In this document: in pieces, positions 23,901 to 39,347 of the stretch
How the letters are laid out: each line of letters opens with the position of its first letter
Position numbering within the stretch: position 1 is the stretch's first letter
From: Sipunculus nudus
Lineage: Eukaryota; Annelida; Sipuncula; Golfingiida; Sipunculidae
Reading direction: 5' to 3'
NCBI GenBank assembly: GCA_026874595.1
Contig: CM049315.1
Location: 39,078,164-39,142,163, forward strand
Length of the DNA stretch: 64,000 nucleotides
Made by a program: the position numbers and the translations under genes
Notes under the pieces: model-generated
What the model saw: the letters and a program-made list of their open reading frames with translations, nothing else
Databases searched by the model: none
Told to the model about the DNA's origin: nothing

Positions 23901-26900
23901 GGTTTGGGGGGCATTGCAGGGGCAATGGTGGGTATGGAAGGAGCCTCCCACATGCTTTGGTATTAGATCATATGGCTAATGAATTGTGTGTGTAGAGTTT
24001 GGTGTATAGAGTAAAACTATGATAAACTTTTGCCCCAGTAAACTCCTATATGATTATTTTGATAACAAGTCTGTCAATGCATGGCCACACCGCTCAGGTA
24101 GCGTTTCGTGTACATAACGGACACAGAAACATACAATGCTGATCCAATAAACCAGATGAACCTTTGATATGGCTGAACGGTATACGTTAAAGCCCTTTGC
24201 TGGACGACACCGAATCTAGTTATATGCCATGTAAGCATCAGAAACACCTTCATGCCCTGTATACAACACGTACGCTTTGTCGTGGTCCGCTGGACTGAAT
24301 ATACCAGTCCCGAGTTATGGTTTGACCGTTCACATGTAAGCTGGAAGTATAAGTATAGTGGGCAGTTACAGATCTGAAGAATAATTCTGTAAATAGCACA
24401 TGACAGACTCATTTTTAGCGCGTGTATTGCATTCCATACAATATATTCTCATGATTTTATATGTTTTTGAACACTCAATATTGCCATTTAATTTAATTGC
24501 AAATAAAGTATGTTAAAAACATGCTTAGGTGTGGGTTCGTGCTTCAATAAACATATATTACTTTACAACATGGATACTTATTTCTTCGCCGTTAAAGACT
24601 GTTCGTGCTGCATGACCGCCTGACTTAGACGAATATATAAGACGACCACCAACACAACCAGTTTGACAGGTCGCGACGATAGTCGTATATGTGGGATTTT
24701 ACTGTATATAGTTTGTTGGGTTACACCTGTTTGAATGAATATATCATGAATACATCATATTTCATATATCATATATCATGAATAATTACATCAAACGGAT
24801 ATCCTTAGCTGTCAAATTGGGCCATATATGCAGCCTTTGTAAACATGTACATATTATCATGATAGTTCTTGAATATAAAAAGCCATATACCAGAGGTTAG
24901 ACTTCATACCGTACATGCGAAGGGTTCCTGTATAATGTTCCTCCGCTGTAGTTCGTGCAAGCCGTGAGAGACATATTTAGATTATTCTTTCAGGTTGTAT
25001 GTCTATTAGTTTGCGGGGCTACGTAGGAATGTGATTTTTTTTTAATAAATAGTTCTTCAGAGTCAATGACAGTAAATGTTTCATCGATTGGGCATTATGA
25101 GTAAACATAATATATAAATAAGCCCGGGCATGAATGAGAGTTAAATATGGTATACACCGATAATCTTCCTTGTCTACACGATACAATGTACCTCTTATGT
25201 GTGTTTACTCAGTTTAAACAAATATTGATAGATACCACTGAACTCACAAAAGGAACTACCGTGGCCATCAGTTTTTTAAATTTGGTTTTAGTCCCACAAT
25301 TGTTGCCAAGTTATCTTTTTTACATTGAGAGAACGTGGTGTTTGTTTATTTCTAACCCCTTGGTAATTTACCATGGGCCGGATGAGATATGTATTATTCT
25401 TGTTATCATTTTAATTTTATTGAATTTGAATTTATAATAGAATATATTTTAAATTTTTAAGCAATTTTATGTTTACCTTGATCAAAGTATAAAATATACA
25501 ATTTACTTGAATATATATAATATAAATGGCACTGCCACTCTAACACACGACGGAATTTAACACATAGCTACAATTCAAAATATGCTATTGTTTACTTAAT
25601 ACCATTAATAAGGTCTGCTGTATGCGAATCATCACGCTATATAAATAAGCTGCACATCGTACGTGCCTCTTGGGATCATTTGCTACATATATCAAGGTGT
25701 TGTTTTCATCATCAGCATAGATTAACGTGACGGTGCTTGGAGAAACGAAGGAAGATGTGGGCGGGGTTAAGAATTATCGTTTTTATTATTCAATAGCTTT
25801 ATATGTACTGTAGATAAAGAATTGTTCGTGATGATGTTAACCTTACCTGATTTAACCCAAATTCTTTTTTAGCAACACGTGGGCATTTGATGTGAAGGAG
25901 AGAAACAAACAAAACAAAAATTACCCCTTCCCCCCCCCCCCAAAAAAAAAGACATTTTTTTTTTATAAATCCTGTAATGCTTTAGCTTTGCCGAGATTAT
26001 TAACAGATATACTATTTTCCTCCGTATAGGCATCTCCACCAAATTTAGTGCTCGAATAGTACCAGTCAGGTTGTGGGTTCGAGTCCCTTTCAGACCGTCT
26101 CCTGTCCTCAAATCTCTTTACCACGAAGGTACACCCTATCGACCATGGTACTCGTCACGAGCTGCAGGTAAATGTAGAAAAAATAATCGCTAACACCTCT
26201 TATGACTTCTTAGGTTGTATGCTCCTCAAAGGCCTGATATAAAGCTGCAAGAATTAAAAAGCCCTAAAGACAAGGAAGACACAGTGTAAAGTCTACTGAG
26301 ACTGCTATTGCCGGTTACATCAAACTGCAAACTCCCGCTTTTACTCTATCATCATCTGGCTGCCTCCATGACTCTTGTTTTGTCAACTCCGCCATTTTAA
26401 TATTTAAAATCACAAACGTCATTATTATAATCCCAAACACAGTCAGTTCGTCATACATGTCATCGTTAGCTTCGTCATCAAGGACATCGTTTTGATTCGT
26501 CTCATCGAAATCTTCGTCATCCACGTTATCATTACGATCTTCATCATCAGATTCATTGACATCAACTTAATCATACTCTGCGAAAAGTGATATATCCTAT
26601 TATGTTTTCTTTTTTTTGTTAATTTGAATTGATAATGCAGCGAAGTCACTTTTAATTCAAGGGTTAAATAATCCAATAGCTGATGATTAAATTGGTAGAA
26701 TAGGATGTCAGAACATATATACCTTGAATAATGAAATAACTGAATGTTCCTGTTGGTTGATACATAATAACTAGTGGCTGCCGGTATCGGAACATTTCGT
26801 AAGTTGCATACATTGTATTCCTCAAAATCATCATCATTCTCACATAAACTGAAAACAGTCACATCATGAATTCGCTGTAGTTTTAATCATCATCTAATCA

Positions 26901-27362
26901 ACAATCACTTGCAAACCACATACCAAACTTACTTCCGTTCGTCTGTTAGTCATTATCAACATCAGTGATCCGAGATAAACATTGCCGACACTCTGAGCAA
27001 ACCAAGATACAGTGACCAGGATACTTGATATAACACCAGTGTCAAAAGATTATGATGAATGGTTAACCTGGTGTCATTAGCCCAACACGTCTCAACACTT
27101 CCTTCTATTTTAAGCACCAACAATGTGAAAAAATGACAAAACCATATATCGTGTGCTGCTAAGTGATATAGATTATAGCATGTTATATATAAGCCCACGC
27201 TAAGCTTTGTGTTAGATGCCGGCATGACCTCAGCTGACATGAGGATACACAGGTATAACGTGGTTACTATGTGTTTGTAACCGCATTAACATTAGTTATG
27301 TCAAATCTATCCCCACCACAGAAAGGAAGCAGCATTCAACTATTCGGGTCAGTGAATGTGAT

Positions 27363-27434
<72 letters not shown>

Positions 27435-29197
27435 CAATGGTCTCCTTCATTTTTTTATGCAGACACGCATTAAAATTATAATCAAACCAATTTAAAAATT
27501 CACTAGTTAACGTATTCCAAACATGATGATCCATATTTCCTTAATTACACTGTTAAAATTATAGTTTTCTATGTGAAAGCACTCTACAGTATAAACACGT
27601 TTTGATCCTTGTTGACGAGCGTTGCCGAGTGTTGTGAATACAGTGAATTATCAATCATAACTATATGAGCGATAACGTAGTTAGGCCACAGTTCATTATG
27701 CCGTCCAGCTACAGGGGGCTTATCTGTGTTCCTGATTAATCTACAGATCTCTGTGATAACGGTCCTGAGATGCCAGCCCGTCCAGTCGGACGGAGCATAA
27801 CCTTTGTTCTGTAGTAACGTTCGTGTTGACTGTGGTTACGCACTGTCCCAGCACGGGATACAGCATTAGCCCGCCTGCTGTGACAGCGACCGGACGCTCC
27901 GCCGTCATAAGGCAGGTAGGTTCGTCTTTGTTTACAGTTATAAAGTATACTGATATAAGCACCATAGATCAACGCGCAACGTGTTTATGTATATTGTCAG
28001 CGTGCATATATTTATATATATATATATATGTATATAATAAATTTAATATATATAATATATATGATTTGTGTGTCCATGTACACGTAGGCTTAATGTGTCT
28101 ATAGATATGCATATGTTTAAATATGGAAAAGTGTACACATTATTTTTACATGTGTGTGTGTGTATGTGTGTTAGAATCAAATGCCAGAACGCCTCTTGCT
28201 TTTTACACAGATTTACAGGCTTAATGTAGGAAATAAAATAACATATTTATATCATCGTATAAATATATCCATTATTCATGGTTTAACAGAAACTCATATA
28301 CTATATTAATCAGCTCCTAATAACCATGGGTATAAGACAAGCATGGTTCGAATGTATTCGTCAGCGATTCCGGAGCAATTTCTTTCAGGAGGCGGTCGCG
28401 TTCCATTCTTGGTAATCCATTTCATTCAACTTGATTTGAAAATAGAGAGGGCTTTTCTGTGTCTTTTAGACGTGTCATATTATAAATATACATATATATA
28501 CATATATATATTTATATATATATATATATATATATATACTAATAAATCATTTTATTCAGATTATACTGATGTTCCACAAAGCCTTATTAGTAGGAAGCCA
28601 GCATATTTAAACTGGTTTGAACACACTGCGTGCCTGTAAAATTGTCTCCTACTAAACATATTAAATATTGTTAGTTCGTGCATTATTATTATGATAATTA
28701 TTAGTAATTTTGAAACATTTTCAAACATCAAGCCTTGCCATTCAGCTCCAGCAGCTGGATATTTAGAGATGATTTCAATAACCCCGGAATAATGAAACCG
28801 GAAGCTTTTCTATAGTCTCTTGGTGTATTCTAGGGTAAATTAAAAAAAATGAGGCATAGCAAGCATCTAGTGAAAATACAAACAGCTGGGATGAACTGTT
28901 TAACAGTTTATGACCATCCACCATGATGTTACAGAACAATTATAGAGTTTGGGGCCTTCACTTCTGCACACAAACAAAATAGAAAAGAGAAAAGGTAAAA
29001 AAACATGAGAGAAATGTGTAAGTATATAATCCCTTTACTGTTCACTCTGACACTCTTTACATTTACATTACAGACAATATCTTGCTAGGCTTTTGTTCTT
29101 TTTTTCACAAAATTTCAACAAATACAACTAAGATTACATCTCTTTAGGTCAATAGGAACCTTTAGAACTGATAATAAATATACAATATTATATTATA

Positions 29198-29243
<46 letters not shown>

Positions 29244-31070
29244 CATTACAGATAATATCTTGCTAAGCTTTTGTTCTTTCTTTTCCATATGGGACTAACA
29301 TAACCACACTCGTGCATAGAGAAACATGAAATATTTATTTACTTATACGCCATATTTTATCTAAGTATGTAATAATCGAAAATAATATTAATGTGTGTTA
29401 CCAACATAACACTTGCCAGTAATTGACTGGCATAAGTGTTAGCAGAATTATAGGGGGGGGGAGCTGCGCCCCTTTGCGCCCCCTATACGCCCCTGAATGC
29501 GACCGCTGCGTGAGTCAGCTCGCGGGTTAATGGTTTTCATAATCCGCCATTCACACAGAAATGCCACATGGGTGTATGAAGCCAAGAAAGCCGGAGAGAA
29601 AAAGGTCGAGGAAGCGAATGGCAATTAAGTTCGATTTACATTCTTTTGATTTTCCTCGGCCATAATTCTGGGTCAATAACTTGTGTAAATGCTCTGTGAG
29701 CAGCAATATTATAAGTAATAAAATCCAAATGAATAGGTCATATATTTTACGATACATGCAGTTGGGTTACTTTATAACGGAGATCCAAAGTGCGTACGTA
29801 CAACTCGTTCACATCCGAAGGCAGGTATATAAACATTTGTATACTTAGAGGCAAATTTACTCTGCCCAGCTGTTTCGGGTTTATCTCTCTCACATACATA
29901 GCGTCCCCTGAACAAAGGTCCGATGGACATCTGCCTCTAGTTATGTTTGTCCATCGGTCAATTTACTTTGCTAGCTATTTACACTCCATACAACACGTTT
30001 ATATAAAGCACGTTGGATATACGATGGACGAAATATTTTTTTAAAATAAAAGCAATGCTTAGGGGGAGATGTAAATTAGTCACCGTGTGCACTTATATTC
30101 ACATAGATAGCAACTGCACATGTGTCAGACTATACTGACTTAATTGAAAGTAAAAAAAAATATATCATAATAATCAAGAAGAATTTAGAATCCAAGATAT
30201 GATAATGAAAAGATAATAATATATAGGCAGTATGTTTCAATCATTCGTATGTTTCATTTATATTCACATATAACCACATTGGTGAACATGTGAAACATGA
30301 AAAAGCTGACGTAGCACCTGACAATTAATCTAAGTATGCACTTACTGCACATTTATTCAGCACATTAAGATATTTAGCATTTGGCAAAAATGTCTAAATA
30401 ATATCAAATCCGACGAAACACTTTCAGTTTATTATTGATTAACATCGATCTACCGCATCATCTACATCCTCAAGCACATCTCATGTAAACAAACGGAAAG
30501 GGGTGGTCGTCCGAGCCTCTTACGCCCTCATACTGACAGGATACCAAACACTACAACATAACATGTGGCAGGAGCGGCCAGTGAGAGCTCTCTCAGTTTG
30601 AGCGGTGCCATTAGGAAACATGACCGGGGTCAAACTTTCTTAGTCGTCCTGATAAGCAACAGCATGATGTGATAACCCGTACACTAGGGCGCCTGGTACC
30701 CGTCTGAATATAGGCCCGGTATCTGAAGCATTTGATACTTAATCACCGCAAGAAAAAATTATAAATCGCCCGAATAAATATTTTATTAATTATACAATCA
30801 ATTTTTATCATGGGGATGTTATCACTGAAATTTTCCGTTGTTGTCGTGATGGTGAGGGCATCCCATGCTTCATGCTTATGCATGACATTTTTTTACATTA
30901 AAATGAATAATATACTTCCTTTTCTTGATACTTTAAAATGTTGTATATGTTTTTACACTAAACAAATGGTAATAAAAATATTTTTAAAAAATTAAGCATA
31001 ATAACTATTATCATCAATACCATATTAGCCAATTAGGATCAGTATCCTACAACTCTTGACTTTCAACATC
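23900..31070. other. Gene-poor stretch with microsatellites
   Basis: No exon chain is supported. It contains (TA)n tracts at about 27365-27431, 28013-28030, 28498-28540 and 29203-29240, and a 50-bp direct repeat (TTTACATTACAGACAATATC at about 29064 and TTTACATTACAGATAATATC at about 29241). There is also a GGGTTCGAGTCCC motif near 26076 that resembles a tRNA B box without a complete cloverleaf. Minus-strand frames in 26.3-26.9 kb are Asp/Met-rich readings of ATC/ATG-rich sequence. Confidence 0.5.
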
Positions 31071-31800
31071 TCCTTATCATCATCTTCATTATATTCTTCA
31101 TCTTCGTCGTCATGAACACCAGTCTATTCACTCTCTTAATCATTGCGATGAACATCATCAATACTGTTAATATTATGATCATCATCATCATTTTCATGGT
31201 GTTGATTTAGTCTAGCTTGTTTTATTCTGAGGACTTTTTCACAGGCCTATACAACAATTTTAAAAATAAATTAATTATCATATGTAACATAATTGCATAT
31301 ATATATAAAGTAAGGAGTACACAGGGAATGATTGAATAATGTTGAAGATATGTACTATTAAATTTGAATAAATGGTGATCACCGGGCATTTTTGATAATT
31401 GTTCACGCGAATAATGTCATGAATAGCGTGTATTTAATATATCATATCAATAAAGACAATTTAGCACATCTGCTTATTTTCTATATTCACTTCACCTTCA
31501 CTTAACAGTTTTTAATGTTAATAATGTGGGTGCATTACTATGTGAAAACATTATTTAAAAAAACGCTGAACGACACCATTATCATCAGAATATTAATCAT
31601 CACCATCATCACCTTCACTATTGACGTCATCGTCGTTAAAATCATCTCACCATTGACATCATCGTCCGCCTCATCAACATTATCATTATTATTACCCATC
31701 TGACACTGTCATCAGTTAAGCGACCATCACCATCATCATCATAATCAATAACATCATCATCCATACTGATTTTATTTACATTATTACATACTCATTCTTC
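31070..31800. repeat. CATCAT/ATCATC-rich low-complexity region
   Basis: Imperfect trinucleotide sequence dominated by CAT/ATC units, densest at 31070-31210 and 31575-31770. It ends just before the first coding exon of the TRPC gene and may include its promoter or 5' intron. Confidence 0.7.
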
Positions 31801-31828
31801 ATTCCTCAGGTCTGATCACGTGACCAGG

Positions 31829-34800
31829 ATGGCGGAAAACAATGTACCACTGGCGCCTATGACGGTGCAAGAAGTAAAAGCCTTAAGCATCAGACAGCTA
31901 GGCGATAAAGAGAGAATATTGATGGATATGGTCGAATCTGGTGATTATTATGATATCAAAGAATACTTGAAGGTTAGTAAATATGTTTACCTGTTATCAT
32001 ACTGAGGAATACTGTTGCAATTAGGAATTTCCTTCAAAGATTGTATAACATTGGCTCAGTATTACATCTGAAAACAATACATACCTTATTTACGATGATC
32101 ATATGAGAAACGAATCCGGGGGAGTTAAGGGGGTCTCAGCCGCAACAACCCGTCTTTTAAGAAACAAGTCTAATTTTTTTTTCTTCGAGGTAGTCCCCCT
32201 CCCCCCCCCCCACCTTTCCCCTTTTCCAGACATGAGTACCTTTTAAAAGGATTTTCAATAAGTGTTCCTGAGTTACACTTCTCAGGCAGCCGCCATCCCC
32301 TAGAGTAGTTCCAGATCTCCTTTGCGTTAACCGCTGCTTTGTATGTCAAGCTTTTTTTCAGGGTTTCAAGCTGGTACAGGGCCAAGGATTTTAATAAGAT
32401 CGATAAGATTGTGGTTTCGCATTGTGCACCAAACCAATGATAGAGGGCCGTCGCGGGTTTGAAACTTGAAGTTGGATGTAAAATCCGATACAACGTTCTC
32501 ATTGGTCTGATTACAATTCTTTGCCCTGTGCAAGCCCTGGTGCTGAAGCCCGGAAAATCTTGCTTTGCAAAGCAGCGGTTACAGCGAAGAAGATACACAG
32601 TGACTGCAGTTTATAGCCGCTGCGTGAGGATTGTATTCCTGGGTTGGATCCCCCTTTTCCCAATCCTGGATCTACCCCTGCATATGTATATACCAATCTC
32701 ACGAGGAACAAAAACACATAGGTGCCTACAAGGCTGGAAAATTATTTTTTTTAATGTTTTGTAGAAAACGGATGTAGACATAAACGCCCGGGACTACCAC
32801 GGTCGGTCCGTCCTACAGATCGCTGTGACCAACCAGTATAAGGAGATAGTGGAGCTCCTCTTGGAGGTTCCGGGCATCAGGATGGGGGACGCTCTCCACT
32901 TCGCCGCTAAGGAGGGAAACGACAACATCGTAGAGATGTTACTCGAATGGCAGGAGAGAGAGTGAGTAATATAACTCCTACACACGATCATACATACATA
33001 CATACATACAAACAAACCCACATGTCAAAGCACGTAGCCCCCTCCCACCCATACCTATACAGCCCCCCCCCCCCCCCACGCACACACATACACAATTAAC
33101 GTTAAAATGCGGCTCAGTTCTGGGTATAAATTTCGCACTTCTTTTCCACGACCAGTTGGTTTTTAGGGCCGCTATCTGAAATTTGCAAATGCCTATTGTT
33201 TTGCGCTTGGTATGTCGTTATGTGGCATATCATTAAGTAAGCCACAACTGAAAGAAAAGTATTTCTTGATGAATTTCCACCACCTTATTTTTCGTCATAG
33301 CGTGTAGCGTCAAGGGTTAACGCAGAAAAACTTAAAATAGCGGTTTTTCCATAATTTCGACATGCGACATGTGTTTAAGTATGTACAAACAAAATGACAG
33401 CCGTTCGAGAAACTGGGAGAAATTTCGCGGTTCGATAAACTTGCGCAGATGCGCAAGATAACATTCTGAGTAAAACGTTTAGGCGAGAACCATTCTGTAG
33501 AGAGAGTTTAATGGAAAGGGCACGTTAATCGGCAAAGTTGAAAGTGGAATAACGATTTTTTTCACCTCATTGCACTGAACTTATAAATCATATAATGACG
33601 TTACATCAAATCTTTAAAATAATAATACTTACTCTTTATTTTATCATTTACATTAAACAAGTGTAAACACATCCACTTCGCTCCCTTTTTCAAACAATGG
33701 AACAGGAAGTTAAGAGGTTATTGATGAGGACACCCACTGGGCCAAATGCTCTTTATCTGAAATTAATTACTCTCTGACAGGAGTTATTACGATTTGCAGA
33801 TAACCCTGTGTGAAACGCTGACAGTAATAACCTGTAATTATGCATGGTTTTATTGTTCAGCTAAAATTATATGCAAGCTCAAATTTGTTATGTTATGCTA
33901 TAAACTAACAAAGTATGCTAATATATTATTAAATAATATAAATTATATATATTGTTAAATTATTTATTTCCGTTTAGAAAAGCATATTTATCTACAATAC
34001 TATTTACTTTATTATAACGCACTATATTATACACAGTATGCTATTATAATTATAATATTATATATTTCAGGATTGTATAGGATAAAAAACGATAACGTAT
34101 CTTAGTTAAGATAAGCATACCTCTGTACTGTACTATATAGCTTTATATATTTTACTGTAATCTACCATATTATACTATACAATAATTGTATAAAATAATA
34201 TACATATGTAAAAATCTATTGTTCCGTCTAGTATCCATGTATTTAAGATTTGTCAAGTAGTAATGTACATAATGTATTGCTCCGCCTAGTTTCCAAGTAT
34301 TTTATCATTTGTTACTGTATAGAGACCAATTTTCATGAAATATGTCCTATTTTCATGAAATAGGGATATTTCTGCAAAGAAGGTTACTAGGACTCTTCAC
34401 ATTGCTTCCAAAAGCCCTTGCTTTGTACAGATAATGAATTTTCATTTTTTGGTCACAATTAGTCATTATTCATTGGTTTCTGATCTTTCTTTCGTATAAA
34501 ATCCTCATAACAGATATGACATGATTTTATTAAGTATGTCCGTATTTTTTCAGGAAGTCCGTCGTGGATGAGCCTTACATGAGCGCTGAGTTCGCGCCCC
34601 ACATGACCCCGCTCATGGTGGCGTGTCATCAGAACCACTACACCACTGTCCGTCTGTTCGTCCAGCGGGGCCAGACAGTGAAACCACCGACAAAAGCAGA
34701 TTGTGAGTAACGCATTTTTAACCCATGCGTTTTTGTGTCTGAGCTACGTATACTCTATCTGATTTGTTATCATTATGATTATTATTAATTTATTTATTAT

Positions 34801-36012
34801 ATTATAATATCACATTTAATATTATGAACAGCAATATTGGTAATGGTAGCTGTAAGAAATATTAGATATTCGTACATATTATTGTACTAGAATTAATATT
34901 AGTATCATCATTACTAAAATATTGGAATCAATATTTCTTGTTTTATCTTTACAAATTCCGCTTCACTGCTGGGTTTGTAGCCAAATAATTATCACAAATG
35001 ATTAACCACACTAAAAGATTTTGAAAACTAAGGATAAGAAAACACGATACGTTTAAGTTAGCCCGCCGTATTCGTATCTTTCTTGTCTAGACGAGAACAG
35101 TAAGTATGCAGAATACGGGGAGACATTGGAGCTGTCTCTGGCGAGGATTGACGCCTACCGAGCCATGACAAGCCCCAGCTACATCGCCCTGAGCAGTGAG
35201 GATCCTATCCTAGACGCGTTTGTCTTGAGTCATGAGGCGGAAAAACTGAAAGAAAAAGATCCAATCTTCCAGGTATTACGACAAGTACAGAAAACATTCT
35301 TCCTGGTATAAGTACCCAAAACGTAAAGGAAGGGTTAATAATACCTGATGAATTATTAAGGATTCCATAATGTAGGCTGTGTATGGAGCCCCTAACATAA
35401 TGCACATTTTTATTTATCACAAAGGACCACAGAAAATACAAACAAGTTTTTATTTCTGGGTTATTATCGCGTTCCCTCGCGATCTTTTCGCGTTCCCTCG
35501 CGATAATATCGCGTTCCCTCGCGATCTTTTCGCGTTCCCTCGCGATCTTTTTCGCGTTCCCTCGCGATCTTTTCGCGTTCCCTCGCGATCTGTTCGGCTA
35601 GGCTGGTTCCCTGCTCCTCTATATCTGGCATACATTCAAATAAATGGACGCGGGAACCAGTACAACAGTTTACTTTACCTCGTTCCTTGTGTCTTTAACA
35701 CCATTACGCTCCAATAAGATATTCGCTCGATGTCAGGTCGTGTTGTAATGTAGTTATTAAAGTGTGTATCAACAATGTTGGGTAAAGATTGTTAATAATT
35801 ATAAGTACATCTCAAATGGTCTGATAACACACACACACACACACACACACATATATTTATATATATCGTATATATGGCATAAATGTTTTCTTTAATATTT
35901 TATATCTTTTTCTTTTACCTTACATGAAATTAATATTAGACCGGATTCTATTAAATACTAAAAATACTGGACACAGTTCATCTTGGAAAATTGATACTTC
36001 CACTGTCAAAAC

Positions 36013-36082
<70 letters not shown>

Positions 36083-37700
36083 TCATGCTCCACATATCTG
36101 CTGTTTATTATTATGGATCCTCGGCCACCCAGAGATATGTGCAAACCGGTGTTTAAGATGATCTAATTTATCTGGAAACAACCTAAGACATACTAAAAAT
36201 AATCGGAATGTCTTAAAGTTATTAGATTTGCTATATAGAAATGACGCCTTCGTTGTTGGTCTTATATATTTATTACAGAAACACGATATATCACAAATAA
36301 CAATATATATAACAATAATGTCATCTTAGTACATACATACATTTTCAGGCATTTTTATCATATATTTATCATCTTTCCTTCTAAGATTTCTTCAGTTAAA
36401 ATTGCGGAAAAGTTAACAAATGATTCTCTTTTAAAAATTCGCATGAAATAATTCTATGAAACAAAATGTTAATGAGTAATATATATCTGAAGATGGTGTA
36501 AGAGAGACTAAAATAGACTTAATGGGAAGATCGTGCTGGCCGGCCCTGATTCGGGGGTTCGACCCAGCAATGGGATAGATTACGCACCCAGGGCTCGCAA
36601 GTGCAGTGGTCACCGGGCCTGGTTACCGCAAGGAAAAAAAATCAGAAGAAGCGTGCGATAATGCCGTGTCACATAATCCGAAAGCGGAATGGAATTCTGC
36701 AGATGTTAATATTAAAATAAAGAAAATGGTGGCGGTGACCTCCAACAAAAAAATCTTTAATAAAAGAGTAATTGTAAATGCCAAAAGTAAAGTTTGCAAA
36801 TGTCAAACTGGAAAGGAGGCATAACAATCCAGTAAAATGTCCATCTGGCTCGTACTAATTAAAAGTCAAGAACCAGGTCCCAGATATCAAAATAAGCAGT
36901 TTTTATTCTCATTCTCTAAAGGTCGGTTCTATGCTTCATTTGTTTACCGACTGGCAAATGAAGAATGTGTTGGTCCTCCCAGGGCATGCTTGTGGTTTTG
37001 TATTCACTGGTGTGGGGTCGGCAAATAAGTTAAATATTTCTGTTTCTTAATGGAGAATCACATTTACAAAAAATACATTAATGAGACAAGGTTGGTATAA
37101 AAATGATCTAGGGTAAAATAACCCTCTGAACACTGGAATATCTGCATACTAGTGTTTAGTATCAGAAGAAGAAGAACAGATGAGGCCTAAAGCCAAAAAT
37201 AATTATGAGACTGTTACAACTGATAATGTAAAACCAACTGATAAAGTAATAAATAAATGACCGATAACTTATCACTAACCAATAATGTAATGCGAAGTCA
37301 AACGATAATGTAACAGATTTTACTAGCCGTTAACGTAAAACAGAATTAATTGGTAAATTAAAAACATTTCAGTGAACCTGACCAAACCAAATTGGACCTC
37401 CCGCATGCTTCTTGGACAATACATGCATTTTTTTAGCTGAGTTGACCATAGGTCATCAGAGCATTAGTGATCACCCCTTGTCCGTCCAAGCATAAATTGG
37501 TCTCTTTCGCGTCGCACTTTTCATGTCTTGTATTATGATTATATAGCACAACTTAGGACATCAAAAGTTCAGAACATTTCATAATGATAAATTCAAACCA
37601 GTTGGGGATCCAGAAATTTCAGAATTTAGGCTGGGGGGGGGGGTCAAACTGGGTATGATTAAAATAAAAGTTCTTAAATTGCGCATTTAAGTTTTTGTTT

Positions 37701-37772
<72 letters not shown>

Positions 37773-39285
37773 GCGCGCGAACTTCCGATCTTAAGAAGGA
37801 CCAGTCCAATATGCGATCATGATCTGCCGATGCATTCCTACAGCTTTGAATTAAAAGAAAGAAAAGAAAAGATTAAATAAATATGAGTTAATCATCTACG
37901 AGTATTATAATTTGTATATTTTATGGTATTATGCGTTGAAAGTAGCTGGTGGGTGGAAAGGTATATACCTGCAAAGGTTCTATACCTTGTACAATGATTT
38001 AAATAAATTTAAATACGTGTATATTTTTTGTATTTTTTGTCTTATTTTATAAATAACAGATGTGTATAAAATAATACCAATATCAGTAAATGAACATAGG
38101 GAGATGGGCATGTGCAAAGTTGATATTGTTGATTGGTAATTTGGCCTGACCCATCTTAAAATGGGTCTGAACCAATAACTGACGTGAAAAATATTATTAA
38201 TTTCTGTCAATTACATCGGGATATGGACCTGTTCCATGTTGACATTGTTGATCCGTTGTTTGGTCTGACTGCTAATAAAAAAAGAGATAGAAAAGAATAA
38301 TTTGATAATCTAATTGCTAAAAATATAAAAAGAAGTCTGCAAAAAAATGAATAAATGGGGAACAGATAACATGTATCAGAAACATGGCAAAAAGTCTAAT
38401 CTCTCTTATTCAAGTATCGCTTTGTTAACCTGACATCGAGTGTATATCTAAGAGGTGGAGCATGGTGGTGTTAAAGACACAGAACGAGACACAGATAACT
38501 GATGTTCTGGTTCCTGCGTCCACTTTTCTGTATGCTAGATGTTGCATGCTAGATATAGGGGAGCAGGGAACCAGCCTAGTGATCATTTGTAAGATCGCGA
38601 GGGAACGCGAAAAGATCGCGAGGGAACGCGAAAAAGATCGCGAGGGAACTCGAAAAGATCGCGAGGGAACGCGAAAAGATCGCGAGGGAACGCGAAATTA
38701 TCGCGAGGGAACGCGAAAAGATCGCGAGGGAACGCGAAAAGATCGCGAGGGAACGCGAAATTATCGCGAGGGAACGCGAAAAGATCGCGAGGGAACGCGA
38801 AATTATCGCGAGGGAACGCGAAAAGATCGCGAGGGAACGCGAAAAGATCGCGAGGGAACGCGAAATTATCGCGAGGGAACGCGAAAAGATCGCGAGGGAA
38901 CGCGATATTTACCCAGAAAAAAAATATCACGTATGTCACTTTAGGGGCTCCATAGCTGTGCAATACAAGAAATAAAAAAAATAAGAAGTCAAGATTTTTA
39001 ACTAAATCCCAACATGTAGCACCACCAATATCAAATTGTTACAATTGATTTGTTTAACCTCAGAACGCTTACGAGGAGCTGGGACAACAGTGTCGCGGCC
39101 TGGCGGTGGGTTTGTTGAACGAGTGCAGGACGTCGGAGGAAGTCTACTACCTGCTGGCCCAGACCCACGATGCTGAGCTAACCGGCATGGCACCTGATCC
39201 AGACTTCCCAAGGCTGCAGCTAGCCTTAGATTTCGAACAGAAAGAGGTTATAGAGCTTCTGATTAATTAATCAACAACAAAGATA

Positions 39286-39347
<62 letters not shown>

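Noticed and set aside
24074-24412. 112-residue minus-strand open frame
   Set aside because: Composition looks non-repetitive, but no domain, signal peptide or splice partner is recognisable; not enough for a gene call.
26060-26100. Possible tRNA (GGGTTCGAGTCCC, a B-box-like motif)
   Set aside because: The T stem pairs poorly and no acceptor stem or A box at the right distance could be found; at most a decayed tRNA-derived SINE.
26315-26862. Asp/Met-rich minus-strand open frames
   Set aside because: They translate imperfect ATC/ATG-rich sequence; no splice context or conserved motif.
36550-36575. Second B-box-like motif (GGGTTCGACCC)
   Set aside because: No cloverleaf can be drawn around it.
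38462-38944. 160-residue open frame with heptad repeats (DREGTRK), and its minus-strand partner (FPRDLFA)
   Set aside because: Both strands are open because the minisatellite unit is 21 bp without stops; the frame starts in the element flank and has no independent sign of coding.
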